A DNA stretch of 42,799 nt from Welwitschia mirabilis (lineage: Eukaryota > Gnetophyta > Gnetopsida > Welwitschiales). The stretch is taken from NCBI GenBank assembly GCA_051453625.1, contig JBOZIK010000001.1, positions 257,966,059 to 258,008,857 on the forward strand. Reading direction: 5' to 3'. Positions 1-11,174 of the stretch are shown piece after piece. Below the pieces are notes generated by a model, which worked only from the letters and a program-made list of their open reading frames with translations, was not told the DNA's origin and ran no database searches. The translations under genes and the position numbers were made by a program. Each line of letters opens with the position of its first letter. Position 1 is the first letter of the stretch.

Positions 1-136
1 TAGCCTATTTCACTATGGCCGCTATGCTCACTCTACGTACTTTGCTGCCTCTATTCCACAGGCTATTCACTCACTCCACAAAGGGCCTCTAAAAGAGATT
101 CGAATGGAAAGTACTTTGAATCTTGCTCTAATACCA
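1..136 (-). mobile_element. Leader of a Ty1/copia retrotransposon entering from the left edge
   Basis: On the minus strand this segment lies just downstream of a primer-binding site and would be the 5' untranslated leader of a copia element that continues off the left edge. No gag reading frame is visible in the short piece. The identification rests on the adjoining PBS and LTR-like boundary, so it is moderately secure as a copia edge and says nothing on whether the element is intact. Confidence 0.5.
121..136 (-). other. Primer-binding site (tRNA-iMet type) of left-edge copia element
   Basis: The minus strand reads TGGTATTAGAGCAAGA. The usual plant copia site, complementary to the 3' end of initiator tRNA-Met, begins TGGTATCAGAGC, so 11 of the first 12 bases agree. 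It sits two bases from a sequence that ends in ..AACA on the minus strand, as expected of an LTR end. The same two-base spacer (AG) occurs in the copia element at the right end of the window. Confidence 0.65.
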
Positions 137-138
137 CT

Positions 139-420
139 TGTTACAAATCTAACAAGAAGATAGTACTTGAACAAAATGGAATAGTGGGAACATAAAAAAG
201 AACAACACAAAATTTATGTGGTTTAAGCACTTGTTACCCTACATCCACAAAAATCAATACAGATCTTTAAATAGGGGTTAATGTTAAAACATAATATTAT
301 AATATAAATAATATATTTGGCTTCACATATCAACAATCATAGCACAAAACCCTATCAATACATTGGCATCATTTAATAGTAATAGAAATATACTTGGAAT
401 TGGATGCATTTAGAGTTGAA
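139..420 (-). mobile_element. Probable 5' LTR (start only) of left-edge copia element
   Basis: The plus strand begins TGTTACAAATC at 139, the complement of an LTR 3' end in CA, directly beside the PBS. Around 205-225 it carries a stretch (AACACAAAATTTATGTGGTT) like one common in plant copia LTRs near the transcript ends. A TATTTAAAG stretch near 265-275 on the minus strand could be a TATA box. The far boundary is not visible and 420 is arbitrary. Confidence 0.5.
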
Positions 421-436
421 ATAAAGCTTTAAGCTT

Positions 437-1218
437 TTATTTATTAAGTTGGTAGATGTGGTGGATGTGTTAAAACATGAGAAATAGGACTGTTAAGTTG
501 TTTTCTTAGTTACACATTAAATTTTTCACTATTATAATCCTTTAATGTATCTGTTGATGATGCAAATAGCCTTTTATAAGTTTTGTTTGAAAAACATGGG
601 AAGTATATATGTGAACTACTAAAAGAAGGGCATATTTAATAGATCCCACATGACCTAAGTGGATGTGTAGGGAAACCACCCTACAATCAATAATAAACAT
701 TTGATAATTAATACTAGATAATGAAAATTAGATCTTACCTCATANNNNNNNNNNNNNNNNNNNNNNNNNNNNNNNNNNNNNNNNNNNNNNNNNNNNNNNN
801 NNNNNNNNNNNNNNNNNNNNNNNNNNNNNNNNNNNNNNNNNNNNTTATTTATTAAGTTGGTAGATGTGGTGGATGTGTTAAAACATGAGGGAAATAGAAC
901 TATTAAGTGGTCTGTTTAGTTACACATTAAAGTTTTCACTATTATAATCCTTTAATGTATCTGCTGATGATGCAAATAGCCTTTTATAAGTTCTGTTTGA
1001 AAAACATGGGAAGTACATATGTGAACTACTAAAAGAATGGCATATTTAATAGGTCCCACATGACCTAAGTGGATGTGTAGGGAAACCACCATACAATCAA
1101 TAATAAACATTTGATAATTAATACTTTGACAATTCAATCTCCCAAAAGTAAATAAAGAAACTCAACGGTAGGAGATTGTATAACAATATAGATAATGAAA
1201 ATTAGATCTTACCTCATA
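437..1218. repeat. Gap-flanking direct duplication 1 (437-744 / gap / 845-1218)
   Basis: The 308 bases before the 100-N gap (745-844) recur after it with a few substitutions. The right copy has about 64 extra bases near 1125-1190. Both arms end at the same words (TTACCTCATA), which is the expected form of two unmerged contigs. Nothing coding was recognised. On the minus strand a GTAAGATC donor-like and a TTGATTGTAG acceptor-like site occur, with no recognisable exon. Confidence 0.85.
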
Positions 1219-1502
1219 ATTCACCTCTTGAACATCTTTAATGCCTTTTTTAGCTTCTTGTCGAAGTTGGTGTTTTGGGTTTATAGAAGAAAGCTAAGCA
1301 AAGGATACACATTTTATGTTTGAAGAGAAAGATTAGGGGGAAAAATAAAAAGCTTAGATGAAATCTTAATCAAATGTTATTATGTCAAAAGAAGAAAAAT
1401 TTATCTGAGTATGCTGAACGCAAATCACAAGCCCTCCATGAAATGAAAAAAATGATTATAAACTTGGAAGTGACTAAAAATATGGGGATTAAGGTCTTTC
1501 TC
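1219..1502. other. No recognised feature; start of a short open frame
   Basis: Nothing is recognised here. A plus-strand open frame of 90 codons starts at 1374 and runs through the 63-base repeat to 1646. Its product is lysine-rich at the start and matches no family I know. Confidence 0.3.
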
Positions 1503-1628
1503 AATGGTGCCTATAATGTTCACAACATTGGGCATATGGCAATTATAGAAACTTCTACCTCCTCCAATGGTGCCTATAATGTTCACAACACTGGGCATAT
1601 GGCAATTATAGAAACTTCTACCTCCTTT
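1503..1628 (+). repeat. 63-base tandem duplication inside an open frame
   Basis: Two adjacent 63-base units, 1503-1565 and 1566-1628, differ at one clear internal position (ACATTGGG versus ACACTGGG) and at the last base or two. The length is 21 codons, so the open frame 1374-1646 (plus) is kept and encodes NGAYNVHNxGHMAIIETSTS twice. The opposite strand is also open over 92 codons (1425-1703). Whether either strand was ever translated is unknown. Confidence 0.85.
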
Positions 1629-2290
1629 GCAAAAGGTCATAACTAAATTGATTGGTCGATCTTTATTTAGATAAAATCCGAGCCTAATTGATTTATAATT
1701 CAAAAGGATAAGCCAAAGTTATAGCCTTCCACACTCACATGAGATGCACCATAATTTTAAGTCTAAACCCTGAATAACATTAGGCATATTGCATTAACAT
1801 TCATTTGATGTAAAGTGATAACATTTGTTGCTACTCCTCTTTCCACCTTAGCAGTTCTGTAATTATACCCATGCTATATTATTGTGGATGTTGCATTTTG
1901 TAGTTATCCCATGCTATATTATTGCGAACATTAATTTTCTAAATACAAATGCCCTCCTATAACATTCACTATATGATAGCACCACATGTTAGATTCAGAT
2001 GATAATACTCAAAATCATGAAACCAATTATTTTCCTCTTTTTAGTGTATTTTAATTTAAAATGGAAGTTTCACAAAAATATTTAGATTTTCTATGTTTTT
2101 ACTTAGACCAAATATGTATAAGGTGGACCTACTATTGAACAAATAATTAGAGAAGCAATAGCCATATTCCTGGAGAGGGATGTCTATTTACTCAAAATGT
2201 AACTTACCAACTTAGGTTTTCTTGTACTACATTTTATGCAACGCTTTATTTTCAACTTAGTGCAATCCTCTTAAAGCTCAAAAATACTGC
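1629..2290. other. AT-rich DNA, no gene seen
   Basis: No open frame of note, no transposon end and no RNA gene is recognised. A short word (CATGCTATATTATTG) recurs near 1870 and 1910. Confidence 0.5.
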
Positions 2291-3779
2291 TTATATCTTC
2301 TCTAATTCACATAGAAAAATCAAACATGAACATTCATAAAATACACAAGCTTAATTCACTAAATGATGCCACATGAATAAGCTTAACAACTTAACTGTTT
2401 TATTTATGATATGATGCTTTATCATTTGAGTTTATCCAAAACCCTTACTTACTAATAGTTTCCAAAGAAGTGTTGAAAACATTTATAAGGAGAATGGATA
2501 GTATCATCAGAAATGATAAGAAAAGCAGAATCATTCATATAAAACTAAACATAACACACTCAATAATGAATGTTAAATATCTCTTCTAGTTCTAACACAA
2601 TCATTTTTGAGATAATACATTTTTTGTTTAAGCAAACAAGTAAATGTATCACTTATCAGAGGTGAAAATAAAAGATAATTAACATAATAATTCACTATAG
2701 GTATCCTAGAAGCTACTCAATAGTGATGATCATGGATTTCATACAATACTTGCACTGCCATCAGTGAAACTTCATATACCTTACTTTTTAGTTAGAATTT
2801 ATGCTATTAAATAAATGCAATAATCATCTTGTCCTAGTAGATCACTCTCAAATTATAACTTAATTTTAAAAATATCTTTCTTCACACATGCTTATATGAA
2901 TGTCCATTTCTTGAGATACATTGTGGTCAAGCCCTATCTCCTCATGTATTAAGTCATAATGTCCTTTAGTTTTAATAANNNNNNNNNNNNNNNNNNNNNN
3001 NNNNNNNNNNNNNNNNNNNNNNNNNNNNNNNNNNNNNNNNNNNNNNNNNNNNNNNNNNNNNNNNNNNNNNNNNNNNNNTCAATAATAATTCTTATATCTT
3101 TTCTAATTCACATAGAAAAATCAAACATGAACATTCATAAAACACACAAGCTTAATTCACTAAATGATGTCACATGAACAAGCTTAACAACTTAACTGTT
3201 TTATTTATGATGTGATGCTTTATCATCTGAGTCTATCCAAAACCCTTACTTACTAATAGTTTTTAAAGAAGTGTTGAACACATTTATAAGGAGAATGGGT
3301 AGTAGCATCAGAAATGATAAGAAAAGTAGAATCATTCATACAAAACTAAACATAACACACTCAATAATGAATGTTAAATATTTCTTCTAGTTCTAACACA
3401 ATCATTTTTGAGATGATACATTTTTTATTTAAGCAAACAAGTAAATGTGTCACTTATCAGAGGTGAAAATAAAAGATAATTAACATAATAATCCACTATA
3501 GATACCCTAGAAGCTACTCAATAGTGATGATCATGGATTTCATACAATACTTGCACTACAATTAGTGAAACTCCATATACCCTACTTTTCAGTTAGAATT
3601 TGTGCTATTAAACAAATGCAATAATCATCTTGTCCTAGCAGATCACTCTCAAATTATACCTTAATTTTAAAAATATCTTTCTTTACACATGCCTATATGA
3701 ACGTCCATTTCTTGAGATACATTATGGTCAAGCCCTATCTCCTCATGTATTAAGTCATAATGTCCTTTAGTTTTAATAA
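2291..3779. repeat. Gap-flanking direct duplication 2 (2291-2978 / gap / 3092-3779)
   Basis: Two copies of 688 bases flank a 100-N gap (2979-3078). They are collinear with scattered substitutions and almost no indels, and both arms end in TTTTAATAA. The sequence is non-coding and AT-rich. The shared end point at the gap points to an unmerged contig overlap or two haplotypes rather than a biological tandem duplication. Confidence 0.9.
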
Positions 3780-3918
3780 AACGATTCAGCCTAAGACTCA
3801 CAACTTGGTATGATTTTTGCTTCCACTAAATCACAAATCCAATCTTCTTACTAAAAGTTTGATAACAATTCAACCCAAGACTTACAAGTTATTATAGTTA
3901 ATATTGATTTCAAGTTTG

Positions 3919-5497
3919 ATAGAGAGGCATGAAGGGATTTCATATTTAGTAGAGCATTTTTTAATTTGTATTAGCATTTTCTTCATCTTAAAGTTTTTTT
4001 ACATCTTGAAATCAGGTATTGGCATGCTCTTTATATATTCCTAAATTAGCCAAAACATACTTGGTTATTTTCATGTTTTATTTCTAAAACTCAGAACTCA
4101 CAAATTTTAGCAAATTTACTATGGTTTTGATTATAGTATCTAAAATAGTTTGGGATCATAATGCTATTCCCCATAATAAGAAAATATTATCCTCTATTTT
4201 CTAGCTTAAGAAACTATAACAACCTACATTATTAATGTATTAATATGTTATCAAATTGAAAAAGAGCACATGCACTTCATTTACATGGACAACAACTTGT
4301 TGCCAATTTATTTATTATGGGTTTGCAATCTACATAGGTTTATATTGNNNNNNNNNNCTTTTCCTAAAACAAAGAAAAGAAGATTGAAAACTCTGTCCTA
4401 GCTTGGGGCACTAGAAAATTTTTATGCTAGTAATACTTTTTAGAAGAGTTTTTGTGATTTTACCTATACATATTATACATGTATAGTTTTTATTATTTCT
4501 TTTAAGTTGCTAATTAGTTACATCCTTTTTGAATAAATAGAATACAAGTATACTTCAAAAGCTATGAAATCATGGATTACAATGGAACTAGGATTATCAA
4601 ACNNNNNNNNNNNNNNNNNNNNNNNNNNNNNNNNNNNNNNNNNNNNNNNNNNNNNNNNNNNNNNNNNNNNNNNNNNNNNNNNNNNNNNNNNNNNNNNNNN
4701 NNATAGAGAGGCGTGAAGGGATTTCATATTTAGTAGAGCATTTTTTGATTTGTATTAGCATTTTCTTCATCTTAAAGTTTTTTTACATCTCAAAATCACC
4801 TATTTGCATGCTCTTTAGATATTCCTAAATTAGCCAGAACGTACTTGGTTATTTTCATGTTTTATTTCCAAAACTTAGAACTCACAAATTTTATCAAATT
4901 TACTATGGTTTTGATTATAGTATCTAAAATAGTTTGGGATCATAAATACAAATGCTATTCCCCATAATAAGAAAATATTATCCTCTATTTTCTAGCTCAA
5001 TAAACTATAACAACCTACATTATTGATGTATTAATATGTTATCAAATTGAAAAAGAGCACATGCACTTCATTTACATGGATAACACTTTGTTGTCAATTT
5101 ATTTATTATGGTTTGCAATCTACATAGGTTTATATTGAAGTATCAAACAAACTTTAGAAAGATAATTTTCTCTCTCATAAGATATCTTTATATTTTAATG
5201 TTAATCTTTTTTATCCCAGTTTAAAAGACCATGGAGTCCGAGGAAAATAAGTCTTTTCCTAAAACAAAGAAACGAAGATTGAAAACTTTGTCCTAGCTTG
5301 AGGCACTAGAAAATTTTTATGCTGGTAATACTTTTTAGAAGATTTTTTGTGATTTTACCTATATATATTATACATGTATAGTTTTTATTGTTTCTTTTAA
5401 GTTGCTAATTAGTTATGTCTTTTTTGAATAAATAGAATACAAGTATACTTCAGAAGCTATGAAATCATGGATTACAATGGAACTAGGATTATCAGAC
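3919..5497. repeat. Gap-flanking direct duplication 3 (3919-4602 / gap / 4703-5497)
   Basis: Both arms start ATAGAGAGGC and end GGATTATCA(A/G)AC. The left arm has 10 N (4348-4357) where the right arm has about 115 bases (about 5138-5253), so it is the poorer copy of the same sequence. The unit carries most of the homeobox relic described at 5231. Confidence 0.9.
4358..4602 (+). pseudogene. Second, truncated copy of the homeobox pseudogene
   Basis: This is the left-arm copy of the relic at 5231-5787. It lacks the ATG region (lost in a 10-N gap) and stops at the 100-N gap. It has the same TAG in place of the first glutamine codon and the same exon order, with private changes (GAGGCA to GGGGCA, TTCAGAAG to TTCAAAAG). 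Sharing the nonsense mutation means the damage predates any split of the copies. It may be a second haplotype or the same locus assembled twice. Confidence 0.7.
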
Positions 5498-5787
5498 AAG
5501 TAGGTGAAGAGATGGTTCTGTCATAAAAGGTATATGGAATTGTATTTCATTCATCTCCTAGTGGTGCATTTAGTAATAATGTGTAGCACTTTTGACATGA
5601 AAACAATTATAGGTTCTCGTTAATTTCTTCATGTTTCAGAACATTATAAATAATTGTTCTTTGATGGAGCTGAAATGATTGCTAACATTTGATCTTTTTA
5701 CTCTACTTTGTAGCATCTAATAACTATAATGGATTTCAGGCTTTAAAAAATCTACCTAACAAAATGAGGAAGGATGATTATGATAAA
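5231..5787 (+). pseudogene. Homeobox transcription factor pseudogene fragment (WFCHRR-type homeodomain)
   Basis: Exon-like segments read as a plant homeodomain of the class whose recognition helix ends in WFCHRRLK. Segment 1 (from ATG 5231) has a Lys/Arg-rich lead, then KTLS*LEALENFYA, where family members have a Gln at the stop (TAG 5294-5296). Segment 2 (about 5444-5529) reads YTSEAMKSW...LGLSDK*VKRWFCHKR, with a second TAG (5501-5503) at the Gln before the recognition helix, then a GTATAT donor. A later segment (5714-5787) has an acceptor-like TTGTAG, an open frame (SNNYNGFQALKNLPNKMRK...) and a GTGAGT donor. Retained introns mean it is not an mRNA-derived copy. Both stops are CAG to TAG. 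Related plant families include the RLT (homeobox-DDT) proteins, but the exact member is not determined. No function is expected. Confidence 0.72.
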
Positions 5788-6029
5788 GTGAGTTATTTTT
5801 GGTGATATTACCTTGCCCCTTTTTCTNNNNNNNNNNNNNNNNNNNNNNNNNNNNNNNNNNNNNNNNNNNNNNNNNNNNNNNNNNNNNNNNNNNNNNNNNN
5901 NNNNNNNNNNNNNNNNNNNNNNNNNNACTGTAATGGATTTCAGGCTTTAAAAAATATACCTAACAAAATGAGGAAGGATGATTATGATAAAGTGAGTTAT
6001 TTTGGTAATATTACCTTGTCCCTTTTTCT
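5723..6029. repeat. Gap-flanking direct duplication 4 (5723-5826 / gap / 5927-6029)
   Basis: About 104 bases covering the last homeobox-like exon and its GTGAGT donor recur on the far side of the 100-N gap (5827-5926) with a few changes (CTACC/ATACC, TTTTTGG/TTTTGG). This looks like an unmerged contig overlap. Confidence 0.9.
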
Positions 6030-7104
6030 GTTTTTAATAAGTTAGTTATTAACTTTGAAATCAATTTGTTCTTGGATTTTCATTAATGTGTGTAGTATGT
6101 TGTCAAAAATTTCTATTTATGATAGAGATTTGACTTTTTACACTTTTTGAAAAATATGGAAAACCTTTTCAAATTTTGTAGCTAATGTTTAAACTATTTG
6201 AATACGTATTTCTTGATGTTCCTTCTTAGAACATCTAAACTTCTTGTTAAAATGTTTTAACTATTTTGGATTTAGTCTTGTTAAGAATTTGGATTATTTA
6301 CTATTTGGTATCAATTACAAAAATATAAAAATCTAAACTAGAGTGACTTTTATAGGTTCCTCAGAAAATTTCATTTCTCATCATGATAAATACTTGCATA
6401 CTTATCTAGGCTTTTTTTAAAATTAAATCACCATTATAACCAAACTAAGTTTTTTAATTTCTAATTAACCATTTTTGGCAATGACTATGAAAATGGTATC
6501 TTGTTATACCTAGTTGTTAAGAAATGCACATGCATGTCAATGTTAGCTTAATAGAAGAATATGCAAAGAAGCACTTGAGTTAATTATAATGTTTCAATAT
6601 TAGTATTTTAAAAATTCAAATCATTTTGATTTCTAAATACTACCTACATCATCATATTTGTTAGTATGATAAACACTTTAATATATATTTAGATCCCTCT
6701 TAGACTTAAAGCAAATTTTTGTCCCCATTAAGTTTTTTTTTCCTCTAATTAATTTGTTTTTGGTAAGGACTATAAGAAGGGTAACTTATTTTACCCTAGT
6801 TGCTAGCAAATGCGCATACTAGTATATTGAACACAGCTTGCTAGAAGGACTATAAGAATGTTAGATTCTTCTACCATATCTTGTTCTACCCTTTAGGATT
6901 AATAGTCCCCGCTTAATATATCATTGCATTCTTGCCCCCTCCCCCTTCTCTCTCTNNNNNNNNNNNNNNNNNNNNNNNNNNNNNNNNNNNNNNNNNNNNN
7001 NNNNNNNNNNNNNNNNNNNNNNNNNNNNNNNNNNNNNNAATTTGTTAGATAAATTATAGGCTTTTACCTATTTGAGTTGGTCAAGCCCAAGTAGACTCAC
7101 TAGT
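6030..7104. other. AT-rich DNA, no gene seen; C/T-rich run before a gap
   Basis: Non-coding. A CCCCCTCCCCC-TTCTCTCTCT stretch (about 6934-6955) runs into an 83-N gap (6956-7038), probably a microsatellite that broke the assembly. Two loosely similar segments around 6480-6560 and 6760-6850 share words such as GCACATGCATG / GCGCATACTAG and may be an old duplication. Confidence 0.4.
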
Positions 7105-7385
7105 GCACAATGATGCCTTGGAATTCTAGCCCTCTCAATACATTACTACCAAGACATTATGCCCTTTAAATCATTCCTATTAAGGCATTAAACCCTTTAT
7201 GTCATCATCATTTAAGGCATTCCCTCAACACATTATCACTCAAGGAATTACCATTTAGGACATTACTGCTTGAGGCTTATCATATGAGGCATTACTACCC
7301 TTAGCATATCTTATCAAGGTATTTTCATTTAAGACATATTTTATTAAGACATTTTAGGCATTTATTATTGAGGAATTACACTCAA
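7105..7385. repeat. Degenerate minisatellite of a GGCATTA/GACATTA motif
   Basis: The words AAGGCATTA, AGACATTA, AGGCATT, AGGAATTA and GAGGCATTACTACC recur about a dozen times at spacings of roughly 15-30 bases. The units are much diverged, with no exact period. No open frame spans them. It could be an old minisatellite or a subterminal array of a DNA transposon. Confidence 0.55.
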
Positions 7386-9307
7386 AGGTAATTAATTATG
7401 TTTAACCTACAAGAAAGGGTCTTAACCATTTAAAAGACATGCATATAACATCAAATGACACAAAAGAATAAATGAAATTTGATTATACACTTGTCTTTCA
7501 CAATGATAAGTAATTCAGTGTATAATATTAAAGTATTTAGCCATTAATTTTAATAAAAATAAAAAACAAAAAATTAACCTTAGCAATCACAGTTAGTATA
7601 AGGGGAAAACTTTCCAATTTAAGTGTAGATAGTAAAGTGGTTAATTTGCAGGTTTGGTTGCTCTGGTTTCATTAAGGCTTATAAAGCATATTATTAAATT
7701 GTTACCCAATAGCATCATGTCATTTTAATAGATCTTCAAAAAGATATAGCCTTTAAAGGTGCCTTTTAGTTTCATCAATGGATAATAGAAATGGAAAAAA
7801 AAAACATACACCCATTAGATGATACTGATGATGAAATGGCTATACCTCTAAAGTACCATGGATTACACTCTACATTTAAGATATTAGAGCTATTTCTACA
7901 AGCTACCTTGTTCCAATGTTATTTAAAGTAAAACCAAAAAAGAATGATTGAAAAAATTAAAGAAAGGACTTACTGCAGATTGTATTTGATAAGAAGACAT
8001 TTGGGTGTTCTTAACGGCTTGTTAAGCCTTAACCTCTAGAATATTTGGATGGAGTTCTAGCTCAAGTATCTTTCTAATCTTTCCTCATATGGATTTTTCA
8101 CCTAGTCCTTTAAAACCATTTAAATCTTTAGCTCCATCATCCTCTCCATTAACCACAAACATATCTAAGATAATACTGCCTCTCTATGTCCACTCAATTC
8201 CTTTGCCTACTTGTCATCATAGTTATTGGATCTAAAAGATTGATTAAATGTAATCCTTCTAATAACTCTTCATGTCTTAATATTTTTCCTGATATTGTAG
8301 GACTCATCTTACTTTTTAGCTAGCTTCTTTTATTGTTAACATGGATGTAAGACACCAATGTCTTGATGATTATGTTTATTATCAACCTTCATCAACCTCA
8401 TAAGACATTCTAGCTTCCACACAATTACAAATATTTTCATCATTGTTTTGCTTTAGAAGCCTAGAAATAGTCCAAAATAAATGGTATTCCGATTAGATCT
8501 GAAATGTATTAAAGGCTTCTAGCCTACTTGCCACCTTCAATGATGTCATTCCTCTTATAAATAAACCCTTCTAAAAATTTAAAGTGCATTTTCATTTCTT
8601 GACTAATTAAGCCATCAAAAGGGATTAAAGGTTATCTAATTAAGGAATATAGAATAGAACTATGGAAGAAGGTTTCAATATATTTATTTGATATCCATGA
8701 ATTTGGGAGAAAAAGGATGAGCATGCAAATACTGTCAAAGACTACAGTATTTGTGTAATGGCTTGCTACAAAGGCATAGATAAAGAACCAATAAAATTTG
8801 TTATGCTATATCCATGTGATGAAGTATTTGAAACTAAGCTTGTGTATTTCTTATTATCATTCTCTAAGAATCATATGAAAATAAAGTAAAATAACAATAA
8901 TAAGAACATAGTCTTAAAGTTAATTACTCCTTATTAGCCTCATGTTATTACCATCAGAGCTTCAAACATGATTTGCAAATATTTAAAGGATATAATAACT
9001 AAGGTAGCATGTGTGAAACTTTGTAATGGTAAATATACTAAATGTATATCAAAGGTAAGCTTTTTAAATTTAATTTCAAATGTGAAATGTATTACTCTAA
9101 ATTTTATTTAAATTTTTATTAGGTTGTATTTAAAATTAATTGTATTCTTGGAAAAATAAGGCCATTAAAAGTTGTATATGTTGTTGAGGCTTTGTCAAAG
9201 CTTTATGAGAACTCAATTTCTGAGACCTAATTATTTAGCCACAAAGGTTTTCATGTCTTAAAGAATTTTTAACACATTTCTTCTTTAAGCTTATTGGTGG
9301 CCTAAAT
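7386..9307. other. No recognised gene or element
   Basis: AT-rich non-coding sequence. I found no stretch that translates into a recognisable domain on either strand, and no transposon end. The gypsy LTR homology begins at about 9308. Confidence 0.4.
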
Positions 9308-10147
9308 TACACTTTAAAAGTAATCAAATGATTAAAATAATGAAATTGCAATTAGAATTAGTATAGAGTAATTATCCAATGAATGTCTAATCTGGATAGC
9401 ATAAGGTAACAATTTAATCAAGCACATAGATAAGAAAGAATAAATTTTTAATTCCAATCCAATGTTTTTGATCAATTTTGTGCTTTTGTATGTAAAAATG
9501 GAAATTGATAGTGCAACTATTCTAATGTGCANNNNNNNNNNNNNNNNNNNNNNNNNNNNNNNNNNNNNNNNNNNNNNNNNNNNNNNNNNNNNNNNNNNNN
9601 NNNNNNNNNNNNNNNNNNNNNNNNNNNNNNNNNNNNNNNNNNNNNNNNNNNNNNNNNNNNNNNNNNNNNNNNNNNNNNNNNNNNNNNNNNNNNNNNNNNN
9701 NNNNNNNNNNNNNNNNNNNNNNNNNNNNNNNNNNNNNNNNNNNNNNNNNNNNNNNNNNNNNNNNNNNNNNNNNNNNNNNNNNNNNNNNNNNNNNNNNNNN
9801 NNNNNNNNNNNNNNNNNNNNNNNNNNNNNNNNNNNNNNNNNNNNNNNNNNNNNNNNNNNNNNNNNNNNNNNNNNNNNNNNNNNNNNNNNNNNNNNNNNNN
9901 NNNNNNNNNNNNNNNNNNNNNNNNNNNNNNNNNNNNNNNNNNNNNNNNNNNNNNNNNNNNNNNNNNNNNNNNNNNNNNNNNNNNNNNNNNNNNNNNNNNN
10001 NNNNNACTTCAACATAAACCATAAGAGAAATCATAAGATTTGAAGAATAAAGACATTTTATTAATTGAATTAAATATCTTACAATACCTCAGTAAGGTAG
10101 TAACTCCTGAACGTTAGAAGCACAGCTAATCATCAAGAATGATCTCT

Positions 10148-10431
10148 CTTATGCTAAAATGGACACTTGACTCCTTGGATTTCTTTGTCACCAATCCTCC
10201 AATGCCAAAAGATGCCTAAATAATACCTCATGGGGGGTTNNNNNNNNNNNNNNNNNNNNNNNNNNNNNNNNNNNNNNNNNNNNNNNNNNNNNNNNNNNNN
10301 NNNNNNNNNNNNNNNNNNNNNNNNNNNNNNNNNNNNNNNCTTATGCTAAAATGGACACTTGACTCCTTGGATTTCTTTGTCACAAATCCTCCAATGCCAA
10401 AAGATGCCTAAATAATACCTCATGGGGGGTT
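10148..10431. repeat. Gap-flanking direct duplication 5 (10148-10239 / gap / 10340-10431)
   Basis: Ninety-two bases ending in CATGGGGGGTT are repeated with one visible change (CACCAAT/CACAAAT). The right LTR of the same element has this stretch once, which shows that the duplication is not part of the element. Confidence 0.92.
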
Positions 10432-10746
10432 TTTATAGCTTTCCTAAGATGGTTATAGGTTAGGGAGGTCAGTATAGGTGAGGAGGCATCATTAGGTGTA
10501 AACTAGACCTTAATTAACTTAGTTAAAAATAAGTTATGGGACTATCATGTTCCTGTCATTGTGGGGATGACATGTGACACAACACCTCTTTGTAATCTAA
10601 TCACATCCCACCACATCAGAAACTCATTGGAATTCAAACTTAAATAAATGTGTTGTCTCTTATATCGTGGGGATGAAACACACCACGACATTCATGTTAG
10701 CAAGCCATGTCACCCTCACCGAGATAGCCTAAGCTAGCCTCCTTTG

Positions 10747-10964
10747 AATTCCTTTATCCATGTGATCATGCCCTAGGTTGTGGGGACAACAGAGAGGACG
10801 ACAATNNNNNNNNNNNNNNNNNNNNNNNNNNNNNNNNNNNNNNNNNNNNNNNNNNNNNNNNNNNNNNNNNNNNNNNNNNNNNNNNNNNNNNNNNNNNNNN
10901 NNNNNAATTCCTTTATCCATGTGATCATGCCCTAGTTTGTGGGGACAACAGAGAGGATGATAGT
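10747..10964. repeat. Gap-flanking direct duplication 6 (10747-10805 / gap / 10906-10964)
   Basis: Fifty-nine bases starting AATTCCTTTATCCATGTG are repeated across a 100-N gap with a few transitions. The other LTR carries the sequence once (near 19440-19500), so this is an assembly overlap. Confidence 0.9.
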
Positions 10965-11174
10965 CATTTTGTTGATTTTTTCCTCCACTTTTTACTCCAC
11001 TTTGTTCCTTGTTTGAATCCTTATTTTTCTAGATGAAAATATGGCATTTAAGGTTATAATTATATTGTTAGATTAATTCATAATAAAATGCTTAAAATTG
11101 ATTGAATTGAGTTCCTGTTTCTTGAAAACATTGTCAATTACACAATTAAAACATGATAATTTAGGATTGCAACA

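Larger units (their letters stand above)
9308..11174 (-). repeat. 3' LTR of the gypsy element (left copy, with gaps)
   Basis: Collinear with 18543-19676: it starts at ACACTTTAAAAGTAATCAAATG and ends at ..ATGATAATTTAGGATTGCAACA. On the minus strand the LTR begins TGTTG. It is interrupted by a 474-N gap (9532-10005), where the right copy shows only about 127 bases, and by two 100-N gaps with duplicated flanks (10240-10339 and 10806-10905). The true length is therefore shorter than shown. The outer end is inferred from where homology can be seen, and no target-site duplication was identified. Confidence 0.8.

Noticed and set aside
121-136. tRNA gene fragment
   Set aside because: Only the complement of the tRNA 3' end is present, beside an LTR edge; it is a primer-binding site.
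2291-3779. Biological tandem duplication or LTR pair
   Set aside because: Both arms terminate at the same word at a 100-N gap, no TG..CA ends, PBS or PPT, and ten other 100-N gaps behave the same way.
9332-10043. Apparent long open frames across the N run
   Set aside because: They are open only because N codons hide stops. The right LTR shows the true sequence of this region is about 127 non-coding bases.
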